Shown: positions 8,785 through 17,893 of the stretch, piece by piece
Layout of the letters: each line of letters opens with the position of its first letter
Position numbering within the stretch: the first letter of the stretch is position 1
From: Adhaeribacter terrigena
Lineage (GTDB): Bacteria > Bacteroidota > Bacteroidia > Cytophagales > Hymenobacteraceae
Assembly: GCF_016623615.1 (NCBI RefSeq)
Contig: NZ_JAEHFX010000012.1
Coordinates: 1-64,000, forward strand
DNA length: 64,000 nt
Direction of reading: 5' to 3'
Translations under genes and position numbers: made by a program
The notes under the pieces: generated by a model
Database searches by the model: none
Told to the model about the DNA's origin: nothing
Seen by the model: only the letters and a program-made list of their open reading frames with translations

Positions 8785-10272
8785 TCACAGCTTCATAATT
8801 TTTCTGATTACTTTTCCCTTATTGGTTAAAACCGCAACAAAGTAAATTGCTCTGGCATGCCGGCTTAAGTCTAATACCGTTGCGTATTTTTTGGAAACAG
8901 TATTTTCCTTTTGGGTAAAAACTAACTGCCCAATATTATTATATAGGTAAACTTCCACATATTTTAATTCCGGATCCTGAACTTCAATTACGTAATTGGA
9001 GGTGTATGGCAAAGGATTAATGGAAATGCCGGCATTCGGATTTGTAGTATTAGTTGAATCTGAAGGTTGAGGGGCGGGGTCTTTTACTTTATAAGTAAAT
9101 AGAGATTGTACAAAATTGGGAAGCCCGAGGGTATTACTTCTTCCTTTCAGGGAAACAGCATTGTGCCGGTAATTGCAGGAAGCGCCGGGAGCATTTGGAT
9201 TCGTGATTGCTCCAAGAGAGTCTAACAGGCTTTTTGCTACGTAGATCCTGGAATCTAAGGCCAACTGAACGCTCCCAAAAAGGAATGCTGAAGGTGAAAG
9301 TGGAATTTCATGCACTAAAAAACGGGAGTTGTAAATTTGTTGTTCGCTGGGTAAATCTACTTGAAACTGATATAGTTTCGCGTTGGAAGTAGTATATAAG
9401 ATGCTGTCGTTGGGAGAAAATTCTAAACCATAATAACCATCATCCAGGTTTAAGGTTTTAAGGTTGCTGAGCAGCCCCGTAGTATTATCAAAGTCATACA
9501 ACTCAATTATCTTGGTTTGTGTAATGGCACTGGCAACTTTCCGGCCATTATGGGAGAATTTCATGTATCCTTGTGACTGGCCATTGCCGTTGACCGGATC
9601 GTTGTGAATAATACCTAACCTGCTGATTACCGGCACTGGATTTAAACCACTGCTGGTAAGAAGCCAGGCGTATTTTTCATTGCTTCCCCAGTGCTGGGTC
9701 ATGATCCAGATATCGCTTCCGTTTTTATGATGAACGGCGGTAACCTTTTCGGCGGTAGGAGTAAGTAAAGGGGTGTTTTTGGTGGTAACGGCCCCTAAAC
9801 CGTCTTCCAGGCTCATATCCACAATACTGTAAGCAAGGCCCCCGTAATTGCCGAATGCTCCCGCCTGAAAATCTGCTGTAAATATATAATACTGGTTTTG
9901 CGATGGTTGTTTAACAATTAAAGCCGATTGCGTGGAATACCAATTGCCCCATAGCCCGGTTCCATTAGCCATGATTTGGTGCGTTCTATTCCATACCCTT
10001 ACCCCGTCTGTATAAAAAAGAAGCCGGCCTGTGGAGTCGCTTATAGCAGAGCAGCCTTCAAGTGTATACAAAAAGCCATTGGTTATTGCGGTGGGAGCAG
10101 AACCATTAAAATTCAGACCTGCTCTGCTCCCAAAAAACCAGTTTGCAGTTTCCTTTTGTCCGTAAACATTCACGCCAGCACATAGAACAATAAACAACAG
10201 TAATATTCTTAATAAATAGAAATGAATTTTTTTCCATTTTCCGGGTGCGAATATTGGGGGTAAGGCTATCAT
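8785..10272 (-). CDS. Secreted propeller-like protein with type-A T9SS sorting domain
   Basis: A 495-residue exported protein with a long basic signal peptide (hydrophobic core LLRILLLFIVLCAGV, ending VYGQ). The next 350 residues carry repeated beta blades with WFFG.RAGLNFN, LLFYTDGVRVW and GLEFSPNDSILYTTS, consistent with a WD40/YVTN-like propeller. The C-terminus is a T9SS domain (INPLPYTSNYVIEV ... VVFTQKENTVSKK-type strands, RAIYFVAVLTNKGKVIRKIMKL). The first 350 residues resemble the N-terminal part of the protein at 57265-59829. The enzymatic or binding role is unknown. A different, shorter start is possible at internal Met residues, but the signal peptide supports this one. Confidence 0.85.
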   Translation of the reverse strand: MIALPPIFAPGKWKKIHFYLLRILLLFIVLCAGVNVYGQKETANWFFGSRAGLNFNGSAPTAITNGFLYTLEGCSAISDSTGRLLFYTDGVRVWNRTHQIMANGTGLWGNWYSTQSALIVKQPSQNQYYIFTADFQAGAFGNYGGLAYSIVDMSLEDGLGAVTTKNTPLLTPTAEKVTAVHHKNGSDIWIMTQHWGSNEKYAWLLTSSGLNPVPVISRLGIIHNDPVNGNGQSQGYMKFSHNGRKVASAITQTKIIELYDFDNTTGLLSNLKTLNLDDGYYGLEFSPNDSILYTTSNAKLYQFQVDLPSEQQIYNSRFLVHEIPLSPSAFLFGSVQLALDSRIYVAKSLLDSLGAITNPNAPGASCNYRHNAVSLKGRSNTLGLPNFVQSLFTYKVKDPAPQPSDSTNTTNPNAGISINPLPYTSNYVIEVQDPELKYVEVYLYNNIGQLVFTQKENTVSKKYATVLDLSRHARAIYFVAVLTNKGKVIRKIMKL

Positions 10273-10572
10273 TAACGGGCAGATTATGTGTGAATTACCA
10301 GTGTCCAGTGTAATTTGTAATTATTTCATTTTTTCAAATGCCATCAGGTGTCAAAAGGCTGTGTTTTATTTTAAGAATAACAAAAATGGTTGGCTGTAAA
10401 ACACTTTACGTATTATTTTTTTCGATCTTAAAGGAAAGATACCATTTGTTTTATAAAAGTGCAATGGGTTGAAGCAAGACTTTTGCAGGTTAAAACCATA
10501 GCGTTTTCCGGAGTTTAAAACCATTTTTTATTTTCGGAGTTAAGGTCAGAAACGGCTGAAACATAATCTGAT
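10273..10572. other. Divergent intergenic region with an AAACG-type box
   Basis: This A+T-rich stretch separates the divergent genes at 10272 (-) and 10573 (+). It holds one box copy, AAAACCATAGCGTTTT at 10492-10507, followed by TAAAACC. I see no ORF, hairpin terminator or convincing promoter pair. Confidence 0.5.
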
Positions 10573-11424
10573 ATGCAAACCCCGAAAGGTAAGATTGTAG
10601 CTATTGGCGGCAACGAAGACAAGGGCTCTATACCGGAACCGGAAGAGAATCATCTTCGGCAACAGGTGCGTTTTTTCGAGAACGGAATTTTAAAACGCAT
10701 TCACGATGAGCTTTATGGCCTGGGTACGCGCATTGAAGTAGTTACCACGGCTACGTTAATTCCCGAAGAAATGGGGCAGGCTTATTTCGATGCTTTTGTG
10801 CGTTTAGGCTGCGATAACGTGGGCATGCTGCATATTCAAACGGCGGAGGACGTGAACAAGCCCGAATACCTGGAACGCCTGCGGCAAACGAACTGCGTGA
10901 TGTTTACCGGCGGCAACCAGAACCGGATCGCTAAGGTTTTCTACCAAAGCAAAGCCCTGGAATTATTGAAAGAACGCTACCGGAACGAAGAAAAATTTCT
11001 GATCTCAGGCACCAGCGCCGGCGCCATGGCTTTGTGCAAGATCATGATCGAAGGGTCGCAGGGCATTCCGAACCTGGTAAAAGGCAACGTACAACTGGGC
11101 GATGGGCTGGGCTTGCTAAACGAGATCGCGATCGATACGCATTTTATAAACCGACGCCGTTTTCCGCGCCTTATAGAAACCATTGCTATCAATTCTTCCC
11201 TGATCGGGGTGGGACTGGGTGAAGATACCGGTATTCTGATCTCGGACGGCGAGCGCATCGAAACCATCGGATCGGGTTTGGTAGTAGTGCTGGACGGCCG
11301 CCATATGCTGGAAAATAACTACACTAAATTGCAAACCGGTGAGCCGTTTTGTCTCGAAAATATTGTCATGCATGTGTTGCCGCGCGGCCGGGCTTTCCTG
11401 ATGGGTTCGGGTAAACTGGTTTGA
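10573..11424 (+). CDS. Cyanophycinase-like peptidase S51 family hydrolase
   Basis: A 283-residue cytoplasmic protein of the S51 family, whose cyanophycinases hydrolyse the Asp-Arg polymer cyanophycin to dipeptides. The nucleophile elbow GTSAGA places Ser at residue 148; other family features are the N-terminal KIVAIGGNEDKG strand, VMFTGGNQNRIAK, and DTHFINRRRFPRL. Length is as expected. There is no cyanophycin synthetase (cphA) or isoaspartyl dipeptidase next to it, though an isoaspartyl peptidase lies far away at 55997-57022. The true substrate could therefore be another peptide. Confidence 0.85.
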   Translation: MQTPKGKIVAIGGNEDKGSIPEPEENHLRQQVRFFENGILKRIHDELYGLGTRIEVVTTATLIPEEMGQAYFDAFVRLGCDNVGMLHIQTAEDVNKPEYLERLRQTNCVMFTGGNQNRIAKVFYQSKALELLKERYRNEEKFLISGTSAGAMALCKIMIEGSQGIPNLVKGNVQLGDGLGLLNEIAIDTHFINRRRFPRLIETIAINSSLIGVGLGEDTGILISDGERIETIGSGLVVVLDGRHMLENNYTKLQTGEPFCLENIVMHVLPRGRAFLMGSGKLV

Positions 11425-11807
11425 AGGAAGAAATTAAGTAGCAGGCTTTCAGGCTTTGGTTTTTAAAAAGGGATTAAGCGCTTTCTTTTCAGGTGTTCTG
11501 AAAAATATGCCGGAAATCCTGTAACCGATGGCTGGTACCTGCACTCTAAAAAAAAGAAAGTTTGAAAAGCTGAAAACCGGTTATTGCAGGCTTTTTCGGA
11601 AGTACGGATTTAGCGATTCTCGAGCCGGAAATGATTTCAGGTTATATGATCAACTTTTAAAGCATTGCCGTCAATGAAACAGCGTTGTCATCCGCCGCAT
11701 CTTAAGCTGCATCCTTCTCCGGCGGCTTTGTTTGCAGTAAATTGTGGCAATTGGTTTTGAAAGTAAAATTGGCACCCTTAATAACGAAATACATAAACGC
11801 TAAAAGC
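11425..11807 (+). other. Intergenic region upstream of the second ECF sigma gene
   Basis: No ORF or good terminator is visible in this stretch. A CCGCCG...CGGCGG inverted repeat (11694-11725 region) lies about 80 bp before the sigma start and could mark a regulatory site. Confidence 0.35.
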
Positions 11808-12467
11808 ATGCGCCATTCCGAAACCCTGGAAAAAACTGCCACCGATCTGGAAACGATCGGGAAAATAAAAGCCGGTAAAAAGGACTTCTTCGGGATCCTG
11901 ATCCGCCGTTATAACGGCGCGCTTTATAAAGTGGGCCGGGCATACGGTTTCGGGCACGACGATGTACAGGATCTGATGCAGGAAACCCATATTGCCGCCT
12001 TTCAGAACCTGCATAAATTTGAAGGGCGTTCCACCTATAAAACCTGGCTCATCCGGATTATGCTGAACAAATGCTACCACCTGGCGCAGAAAAACCGCCA
12101 GTTAATTAAACCCGAATTCACCGAACCTACCAGCACCGGGGCAGTTTTTTCCTCGCAAACCATACCGTTTTCCGATGCGCGCCACGAAGTGTTGAACCGG
12201 GAACTGGGGCAGGTGCTGGAAAAATGCATCGAAAAGTTGCCCCTGGATTACCGTACCGTTTTTGTGCTCCGCGAGCTGGAAGGCCTCAACGTGCAGGAAA
12301 CCGCCGAAGCAACCAATATAACCGAAACCAACGTGAAAGTGCGGCTGAACCGGGCAAAAGCCATGCTCCGCAAACAACTGGAAAGCTGGTATCCGCAGGC
12401 TTCCGTGTACGAATTCAACCTGATATACTGCGATAAAATGGTAACGGACGTGATGCAGAAGATTTGA
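11808..12467 (+). CDS. ECF-type RNA polymerase sigma factor
   Basis: Region 2 is clear (KDFFGILIRRYNGALYKVGRAYG, DDVQDLMQETHIAAFQNL, then the KFEGRSTYKTWL helix). Region 4 reads LPLDYRTVFVLRELEGLNVQE and TNITETNVKVRLNRAKAML. I start at ATG 11808 (MRHSETLEK); the 22 residues upstream (MWQLVLKVK...) are poorly suited to the family and end in an A+T-rich leader. The protein is then 219 residues. No anti-sigma gene with a cytoplasmic helical domain adjoins it, only the small membrane protein at 12551, so control is either post-translational by that protein or transcriptional. Confidence 0.9.
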   Translation: MRHSETLEKTATDLETIGKIKAGKKDFFGILIRRYNGALYKVGRAYGFGHDDVQDLMQETHIAAFQNLHKFEGRSTYKTWLIRIMLNKCYHLAQKNRQLIKPEFTEPTSTGAVFSSQTIPFSDARHEVLNRELGQVLEKCIEKLPLDYRTVFVLRELEGLNVQETAEATNITETNVKVRLNRAKAMLRKQLESWYPQASVYEFNLIYCDKMVTDVMQKI

Positions 12468-12550
12468 AAAACGAAATAACTGCAATGCTTTAAATTAAAA
12501 ACACCCCGCTGCTATAACTGGAAGGAAACACAACCTAAAACCATGAAACG

Positions 12551-12892
12551 ATGACCCTGATCTATGCTTCTATCGGATTTTTTGCGCTGGCCGCTTTGCT
12601 GGGCATGTACCTGTTAAGTTTTGTGCTGAAAGGCAAGGAAACGCCCAAAACCATTGTTTTCACGCATGGGCCTATGGCGGTTGTCGGGCTGGTTTTGCTC
12701 ATTATTTACGCCCTGAAAGGCGGCCCCAACCCCACCGAAAGCCTGATCTTATTTGTATTGGCAGCGGCAGGCGGACTTTTCATGGTTTTCCGCGACCTCA
12801 CCGGCAAACCCATTCCGAAGCTTCTGGCTGTTGGCCACGGTTTGCTGGCCGTTACCGGTTTTATTTTCCTGCTGATCTTTGCTTTTCGTTAG
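12551..12892 (+). CDS. Four-helix membrane protein with an internal His-Gly repeat
   Basis: The 113-residue protein is almost entirely four hydrophobic helices. Helices 2 and 4 repeat a pattern: HGPMAVVGLVLLI (about 40-52) and GHGLLAVTGFIFLL (about 95-108), which suggests duplication of a two-helix unit. The paired His residues inside the membrane would suit haem or metal binding, but this is inference. It follows the sigma gene by 83 bp in the same direction. No family name can be assigned. An AAAACGGTAGGATTTT box (12898-12913) starts 5 nt after the stop. Confidence 0.75.
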   Translation: MTLIYASIGFFALAALLGMYLLSFVLKGKETPKTIVFTHGPMAVVGLVLLIIYALKGGPNPTESLILFVLAAAGGLFMVFRDLTGKPIPKLLAVGHGLLAVTGFIFLLIFAFR

Positions 12893-13078
12893 GCGGTAAA
12901 ACGGTAGGATTTTCCGGGTGAAAACTGGCTTGATTACTAAAAAGATTCGCTTAGATTTCAGGCTTTCCAAACGGGAAATTTTGCTTACATAACATTAAGG
13001 TATTGCCTTTGTTGTTTATAAAATCCAGGCTGCTCAGCTGGAAACGGTTTTTTGCTTACAGGTAAATTAAAACGAAAC

Positions 13079-14677
13079 ATGATGGAAACGCAATCTTTCT
13101 GGGAAGCTACCACGCCGCGACGTCCCGATTTTCCGGCCTTGGAAGGCGATATTGAAACCGATGTAGTAGTAATTGGCGGCGGCATTACGGGCATTACTAC
13201 GGCTTTGCAACTTACCCGCGCCGGCAAAAAAGTAGTAGTGCTGGAAGCGCGAAGAGTAGGAGGCGGCACAACAGGCTGGTCTACGGGCAACCTGTATGTG
13301 CCCGTGGGGCCTTATCTGCACACGATCTCTAAAAACCGCAATCTGGAAACCATGCAAACCGTAGCGCAGGCCCGTTATGCCGCCCTCGATTTTATTGAAA
13401 TGCAGACCAGAGAGAAAAATATTGACTGCCATTTTGCCCGGCGGCCCTGGTATTTTTTCACGCAGGAAGAGGACATGGTTTCTACCATTGCGCACGAAGT
13501 GGAAGCCTTGGAGATTGCCGGCTTCATGCCTGAATTTGTAACCGAAGTGCCGCCGCTGCATTTGCTCCAGGTAAAAAAAGCGGCTCGTCTGGATGGGCAG
13601 GCGCGTTTTCATCCCTTGCGTTACGTGCTGGGGTTGGCTACGGCCGTTGCTAAGCACGGCTGTAAGTTATTTGAACATACCACCGTGCATGACTTTAAAG
13701 AGGAAGAGGACCATTGCCTGGTAAAAACCAGTCATGGAAACGTAACCAGCAAGCAGCTGGTAATTGCCACGCATATTCCCATCGGCATTCATACGGTGCA
13801 GACGGTAGCCTCGCCTTACCGGAGTTACGTGGTGGCGATGCGCCTGAAAAGCGGCGATTACCCGGATGCGTATTTCTGGCACAACGATAAAACCCACCAC
13901 GCCATTACCACGCACAGCACCGATTCTATGAAACTGGATATGCTCATGATTGCAGGAAACCACCATAAAACCGGGCAGGCCAGCCACCAGGAATACCAGC
14001 ATTATTTCAATGAACTCGAAGCTTACGCCCGCCAGCATTTCGATGTGGCTTCGGTAGAATACCGCTGGTCGGCGCAGCATTACCGCTCCGGCGACGGCGT
14101 TCCCTATATCGGGCTGACGCATAAAAGTGCCAAACGGACCTATATTGCTACCGGGTTTTATGCCGATGGTTTGATTTATGGCACGGTGGCCGGCATGCTG
14201 TTAGCCGATATGATCTCGGGACGGGAAAATGCCTGGAAAAAGGCTTTTGATGCGACCCGCGGAACCAACCTGGCTACGGCAGCGCAGTTCGTGAAAGAAA
14301 ATGTAAACGTAGCTGCGCAGTATTTAAAAGATATGCCCGTTGGGAACGTAAGCCATTTTTCCGAAATAAAACCGGGCGAAGGCAAAACCATCGAAATTGA
14401 TTCGGAAAAGCTGGCTGTTTACCGCGACGAGGAAAACCAGTTACACGTTTGTTCGGCGGTTTGCACCCACATGAAATGCATTGTAAACTGGAACAACGCC
14501 GAAAAAACCTGGGATTGCCCCTGCCACGGCAGCCGCTTTATGGTAGACGGTAGCGTAATTGAAGGTCCCGCAATTGAAAACCTGCAGCGCAAAAAAGTGG
14601 ATATTCCAACCGAACACCTGCTTACCGAAAAGGTCCCGCCATCCGGCGAACGCGATCTGAATAATCCTATTGCCTGA
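13079..14677 (+). CDS. FAD-dependent oxidoreductase fused to a Rieske [2Fe-2S] domain
   Basis: The N-terminal 400 residues form a DAO-type FAD domain: dinucleotide-binding VVVIGGGITGITTALQL near residue 28 and VLEARRVGGGTTGWSTGN. The C-terminal 100 residues are a Rieske domain with CTHMKC and CPCH, the Cys-His/Cys-His ligands for a [2Fe-2S] cluster. This architecture is known in Bacteroidota and others as a single-chain oxidoreductase; the substrate is likely an amine or amino acid derivative but cannot be read from sequence. I use ATG 13079 (MMETQSFW); upstream in-frame codons to 13052 are atypical. It has no signal peptide, so it is cytoplasmic. Confidence 0.9.
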   Translation: MMETQSFWEATTPRRPDFPALEGDIETDVVVIGGGITGITTALQLTRAGKKVVVLEARRVGGGTTGWSTGNLYVPVGPYLHTISKNRNLETMQTVAQARYAALDFIEMQTREKNIDCHFARRPWYFFTQEEDMVSTIAHEVEALEIAGFMPEFVTEVPPLHLLQVKKAARLDGQARFHPLRYVLGLATAVAKHGCKLFEHTTVHDFKEEEDHCLVKTSHGNVTSKQLVIATHIPIGIHTVQTVASPYRSYVVAMRLKSGDYPDAYFWHNDKTHHAITTHSTDSMKLDMLMIAGNHHKTGQASHQEYQHYFNELEAYARQHFDVASVEYRWSAQHYRSGDGVPYIGLTHKSAKRTYIATGFYADGLIYGTVAGMLLADMISGRENAWKKAFDATRGTNLATAAQFVKENVNVAAQYLKDMPVGNVSHFSEIKPGEGKTIEIDSEKLAVYRDEENQLHVCSAVCTHMKCIVNWNNAEKTWDCPCHGSRFMVDGSVIEGPAIENLQRKKVDIPTEHLLTEKVPPSGERDLNNPIA

Positions 14678-14839
14678 CCTGACTTTTTTACTGCAAAAAG
14701 GATAGGGTTTGAACGGGAAATTCAGAATTTTGGGCCTGACTTATTGTTGAGAAGGGTAAATGGTGAAGTAGGGGAGTTCTTACAAAACAGTGATTCTTGT
14801 TTCTGGGGAATGCTGGTTTCTGATTGATTGTTTTTGAGA

Positions 14840-14886
14840 TAACGTACTTGGCTAAGGCACGTTTTAATGTGCTTTAGGCGTGGTTA
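14840..14886. repeat. Imperfect hairpin next to the 3' end of the HEAT-like gene
   Basis: Outer TAAC (14840-14843) and GTTA (14883-14886) enclose CTAAGGCAC (14852-14860) / GTGCTTTAG (14869-14877), nine pairs including one G.T. It lies 12 bp beyond the stop of the minus-strand gene at 14899. The shape recalls an attC recombination site but the outer boxes do not match the RYYYAAC/GTTRRRY consensus. Confidence 0.45.
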
Positions 14887-14898
14887 AAGCTATTTATT

Positions 14899-15549
14899 TT
14901 AGTAAGGGTTCCATTTTACATATTTCCCTTTTCTTGAATTCTCGACAGCAAATTTTAATGCGTTATCTGGGATTAAATCACAATCTTTCAAGAATGATGA
15001 TTTCAATTCATTCTTCCAACCAGAACTAGCCGCTGCTGCCCAAAGCCTCAACCCTCTTGGATCATTTGGATAGCTCTGAATAAAATCAACAGCTTTTGGA
15101 TCAATGGCCTTTTCAAAGATTTCTTTGATTATAGCATCATCAGGCACAATTTGAAGAAGAGCAAGGGCTCGAAACGCACCATCAATCAACATATAATTAT
15201 TGAAATCATATATCTGCTGCAAGGAATCCTGGATTGAATTTGAAAGGATTGAAAGCCTAAAAATGGAATCACCCAATCCTAGATATAGGATGGTTGCTTC
15301 AAAATTTTTTTTAGCAAGCTCTAGCAAAATAGGTAACGCAGCTTCATACTTTGAATGTCCAATTGCAAGAATAAGGTGATACTGGGTTGACCAAGTGCGA
15401 GAATCTTTTATTTCTTTTTGTAAAGCTTGGACCAAAGCTGGGCCAGCTTCCAATGATTCCAGTTTCCTAAGTTTTTTTGCTCCTGATTCACGCTTACTTG
15501 ACTTAGGATTCTGTAAAAGCTCTATTGCCTCTTTTACTTTTTCTTCCAT
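14899..15549 (-). CDS. HEAT-repeat-like protein, A+T-rich orphan
   Basis: A 216-residue helical protein. The N-terminal half has alternating amphipathic helices with the spacing of HEAT/ARM repeats (KEAIELLQNPKSSKRESGAKKLRKL, ALPILLELAKKN, AFRALALLQIVPDDAI). There is no signal peptide or membrane segment. Codons are visibly richer in A+T than in neighbouring genes, and hairpins lie on both sides (14840-14886 and 15584-15627), which suggests recent acquisition. HEAT proteins of this size occur as scaffolds and as immunity proteins; no partner is visible here, so I assign no function. Confidence 0.72.
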   Translation of the reverse strand: MEEKVKEAIELLQNPKSSKRESGAKKLRKLESLEAGPALVQALQKEIKDSRTWSTQYHLILAIGHSKYEAALPILLELAKKNFEATILYLGLGDSIFRLSILSNSIQDSLQQIYDFNNYMLIDGAFRALALLQIVPDDAIIKEIFEKAIDPKAVDFIQSYPNDPRGLRLWAAAASSGWKNELKSSFLKDCDLIPDNALKFAVENSRKGKYVKWNPY

Positions 15550-15583
15550 TACTAATTTGCTCTAACTACTGTATTTATGTAAT

Positions 15584-15627
15584 AACATACGTTTATCCAA
15601 CTACCATCCGTCAGATAACCGTATGTT
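15584..15627. repeat. Inverted repeat upstream of the HEAT-like gene
   Basis: AACATACG-t-TTATC (15584-15597) pairs with GATAA-c-CGTATGTT (15614-15627), 13 of 14 positions, with a 16-nt spacer. It lies 35 bp before the start codon of the minus-strand gene. It could be an operator or a recombination-type site. Confidence 0.6.
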
Positions 15628-15710
15628 TTTCAAATATAACAAAAGAATTAAACGGCCGGCCAACAGAGCAACTAATTCCCTTTCTCAGAAAAACGCTATC
15701 CCTGAAACGC

Positions 15711-15741
15711 AAAAAAGTCAGGCCATAACAACCTGACTTTT
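15711..15741 (-). terminator. Box-linked terminator after manC
   Basis: Stem AAAAGTCAGG / CCTGACTTTT flanked by A and T runs. On the minus strand it follows the AAAACGATAGCGTTTT box (15748-15763), which itself is 14 bp past the manC stop. A + oriented partial box (15690-15702) lies on the other side. Confidence 0.82.
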
Positions 15742-15747
15742 CTTCCT

Positions 15748-15763
15748 AAAACGCTATCGTTTT
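15748..15763. repeat. AAACG box, palindromic copy
   Basis: AAAACGCTATCGTTTT, a palindrome except at two central positions. It is followed on each strand by an A-run after 6-7 nt, so it fits the family in both orientations. See the family entry. Confidence 0.7.
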
Positions 15764-15777
15764 AGCGCTTAAAACTG

Positions 15778-16854
15778 CTAAATATACGCCGTGCCTTTCT
15801 TCGATTTTACGTCCGAAACGAATTCCTTTACTTTCTGCTCTTGGTCTTTGCTGCAGATCATGAGCACGTTATCGAATTCGGCTACAATGTAGTTTTCCAG
15901 GCCCTGAATTACTACCAGGCGGTCTTTCGGGGTTTTAATGATGTTGTTTTTGGCGTCGTAAAGCATCACGTCGCCATCTACCACGTTGCCGGCTTCGTCT
16001 TTCTGGCCAATGCTGTACAAAGAGTCCCAGGTGCCCAGGTCGCTCCAGCCAAAATCGCTGAGCAGCACGTACACGTTATCGGCTTTTTCCATAATGCCGT
16101 AGTCTATCGAAATGTTGCGGCAGTGGGAGTAGGCTTTGGTAATAAACTCGTCTTCGTGCTTGGTGTTGTAAAAATTATTGCCGTCTTCAAAGATCTCAGC
16201 CATCTCGCTTAAATGCAATTTAAACGCTCTCAGAATAGCTTTGGCGTTCCAGATAAAAATGCCGGAATTCCACACAAAATCGCCGCTTTGCAGAAACATG
16301 TTCGCAATTTCCAGGCTCGGTTTTTCGGTAAAGGTTTTTACTTTTTTTAGTTCCTGGCTTTCGCTTTCAATAAACTGAATGTAGCCGTAGCCGGTGTGCG
16401 GTTTGTTGGGTTTTATGCCCAGCGTAATGAGTTTATCGTCTTTCGCAGATTCTTCCAGCGCCTTCAGAACTGTGGTTTTAAAAGCCTCGTCTTTCAGAAT
16501 TACATGGTCCGAAGGCATTACCAAAATATTAGCGTCCCGGTTCAGGCTCGAAATTTTGTAGCAGGCATAGGCAATGGCCGGGGCCGTATTACGCCCGATC
16601 GGTTCGCAGAGAATTTGCTCTGATTTTAAAAACGGCAATTGTTCGGCTACCAGGTCGCGGTAATCTTTATTGGTAACCACGTAAATATTTTCCGGGAGGC
16701 AGATATCCGTTAAGCGGTTGATGGTAAGTTGCAGCATGCTTTCGCCCACCCCCAACACATCGTGAAACTGCTTCGGGTTATTGGTCCGGCTGAAAGGCCA
16801 GAAACGGCTGCCAATGCCACCAGCCATTACTACGGCGTAGGTATTCTTATTCAT
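15778..16854 (-). CDS. manC: Mannose-1-phosphate guanylyltransferase
   Basis: A 358-residue nucleotidyltransferase that makes GDP-mannose from mannose-1-phosphate and GTP for surface polysaccharide synthesis. The signature VVMAGGIGSRFWPFSR...NPKQF is at residues 8-30, with EPIGRNTAPAIAYA, LVMPSDHVI, GYGYIQ, FTEKPSLEIA and NSGIFIWNAKAIL further on. The C-terminal left-handed helix part is short and there is no fused isomerase cupin domain, so this is the monofunctional form. It starts 7 bp after the stop of the kpsF-like gene upstream, forming a two-gene operon. Confidence 0.93.
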   Translation of the reverse strand: MNKNTYAVVMAGGIGSRFWPFSRTNNPKQFHDVLGVGESMLQLTINRLTDICLPENIYVVTNKDYRDLVAEQLPFLKSEQILCEPIGRNTAPAIAYACYKISSLNRDANILVMPSDHVILKDEAFKTTVLKALEESAKDDKLITLGIKPNKPHTGYGYIQFIESESQELKKVKTFTEKPSLEIANMFLQSGDFVWNSGIFIWNAKAILRAFKLHLSEMAEIFEDGNNFYNTKHEDEFITKAYSHCRNISIDYGIMEKADNVYVLLSDFGWSDLGTWDSLYSIGQKDEAGNVVDGDVMLYDAKNNIIKTPKDRLVVIQGLENYIVAEFDNVLMICSKDQEQKVKEFVSDVKSKKGTAYI

Positions 16855-16861
16855 ATCGTTA

Positions 16862-17836
16862 TTAAACCAGACCTTCTTTTAAAAGATCGTGCAAATGCAC
16901 AAACCCCTCAAAGTTACCGGATTTTGTGACAATTAACTGCGTAATATTTTTTTGCTGCATCAGCGCCAGCGCTTCGGCTGCGTAGGTATCGGTTTCTACG
17001 GTTAGCGGAGCGACGGTCATAATGGCGGCGGCCGTAATCTGCGGAATTTCGTTCAGATCGAATTTGGTGAGCATGCGCCGCAAGTCGCCGTCGGTAATAA
17101 TGCCGGTCAGTTTTTTAGCCGCATCCAACACCGCAGTGGCGCCTAATCTTTTGGAAGAAATCTCGATGATGATCTCTTTCAGGTTGGCCGTTTCCGGAAC
17201 CTTCGGAGCGGCGTTCTGGTGGTAAATGTCTTCTACTTTCAGGTACAGTTTTTTGCCTAAGGAGCCGCCCGGGTGCAGGGTAGCAAAATCGCGGCTGCTG
17301 AAGTTACGGCATTCCAGCAAACAAACAGCCAGGGCATCGCCTAGAGCCAGGTGAGCGGTGGTGCTGGTGGTGGGGGCCAGGTTATTCGGGCAGGCTTCGC
17401 GGTCTATGGTGGCGTTCAGTACAAAATCGGCGTTTTTGGCCAGGTAAGAATCTACGTTCGAAACCAAAGCCGCCAGTTTGGCGCCTTTGCGTTTCAAGAG
17501 CGGAGCCAGGACTTTAATTTCGGGGGTGTTACCGCTTTTGGAAATGCAGATCACGAAATCCTCGTTTTGGATCATTCCAAGGTCGCCGTGAATAGCATCG
17601 GCGGCGTGCATAAACAAAGCGGGTGTGCCGGTGGAATTTAAAGTGGCCACAATTTTGGCGGCAATGTTTGCGCTTTTTCCTATGCCGGTTACCACTACAC
17701 GCCCTTTTAAGGCTAAAATGGCTTCCACGCAGCCCACAAAGCTATCGTCCAGATAGTCTATTAATTTTAAAACTGCCTGTGCCTCATTTTCTAAGACACT
17801 TTTTGCAATTTTTTTAATGTTTTTCGGTATATTCAA
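16862..17836 (-). CDS. kdsD: KpsF/GutQ family sugar-phosphate isomerase (arabinose-5-phosphate isomerase type)
   Basis: A 324-residue protein with an N-terminal SIS domain (VVVTGIGKSANIAAKIVATLNSTG, then ISKSGNTPE) and two C-terminal CBS domains (IITDGDLRRML; ALALMQQKNITQLIV). Family members interconvert ribulose-5-phosphate and arabinose-5-phosphate, the first step to Kdo in lipopolysaccharide. The order SIS-CBS-CBS and length match. It is the first gene of a unit with manC (7 bp apart) and is divergent from recQ, with 57 bp between start codons. Confidence 0.9.
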   Translation of the reverse strand: MNIPKNIKKIAKSVLENEAQAVLKLIDYLDDSFVGCVEAILALKGRVVVTGIGKSANIAAKIVATLNSTGTPALFMHAADAIHGDLGMIQNEDFVICISKSGNTPEIKVLAPLLKRKGAKLAALVSNVDSYLAKNADFVLNATIDREACPNNLAPTTSTTAHLALGDALAVCLLECRNFSSRDFATLHPGGSLGKKLYLKVEDIYHQNAAPKVPETANLKEIIIEISSKRLGATAVLDAAKKLTGIITDGDLRRMLTKFDLNEIPQITAAAIMTVAPLTVETDTYAAEALALMQQKNITQLIVTKSGNFEGFVHLHDLLKEGLV

Positions 17837-17838
17837 GT

Positions 17839-17846
17839 TAAATTTG
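17839..17846 (+). promoter_or_regulatory. Candidate -7 box for recQ
   Basis: TAAATTTG matches the Bacteroidota -7 consensus TAnnTTTG and lies 48 bp before the recQ ATG. No good -33 TTTG is found at 19-21 nt upstream, so the assignment is tentative. Confidence 0.35.
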
Positions 17847-17893
17847 TATTAAGAGTAAGGAAAGTTCGATTACTGAACATTGTTGAAGTCCAG

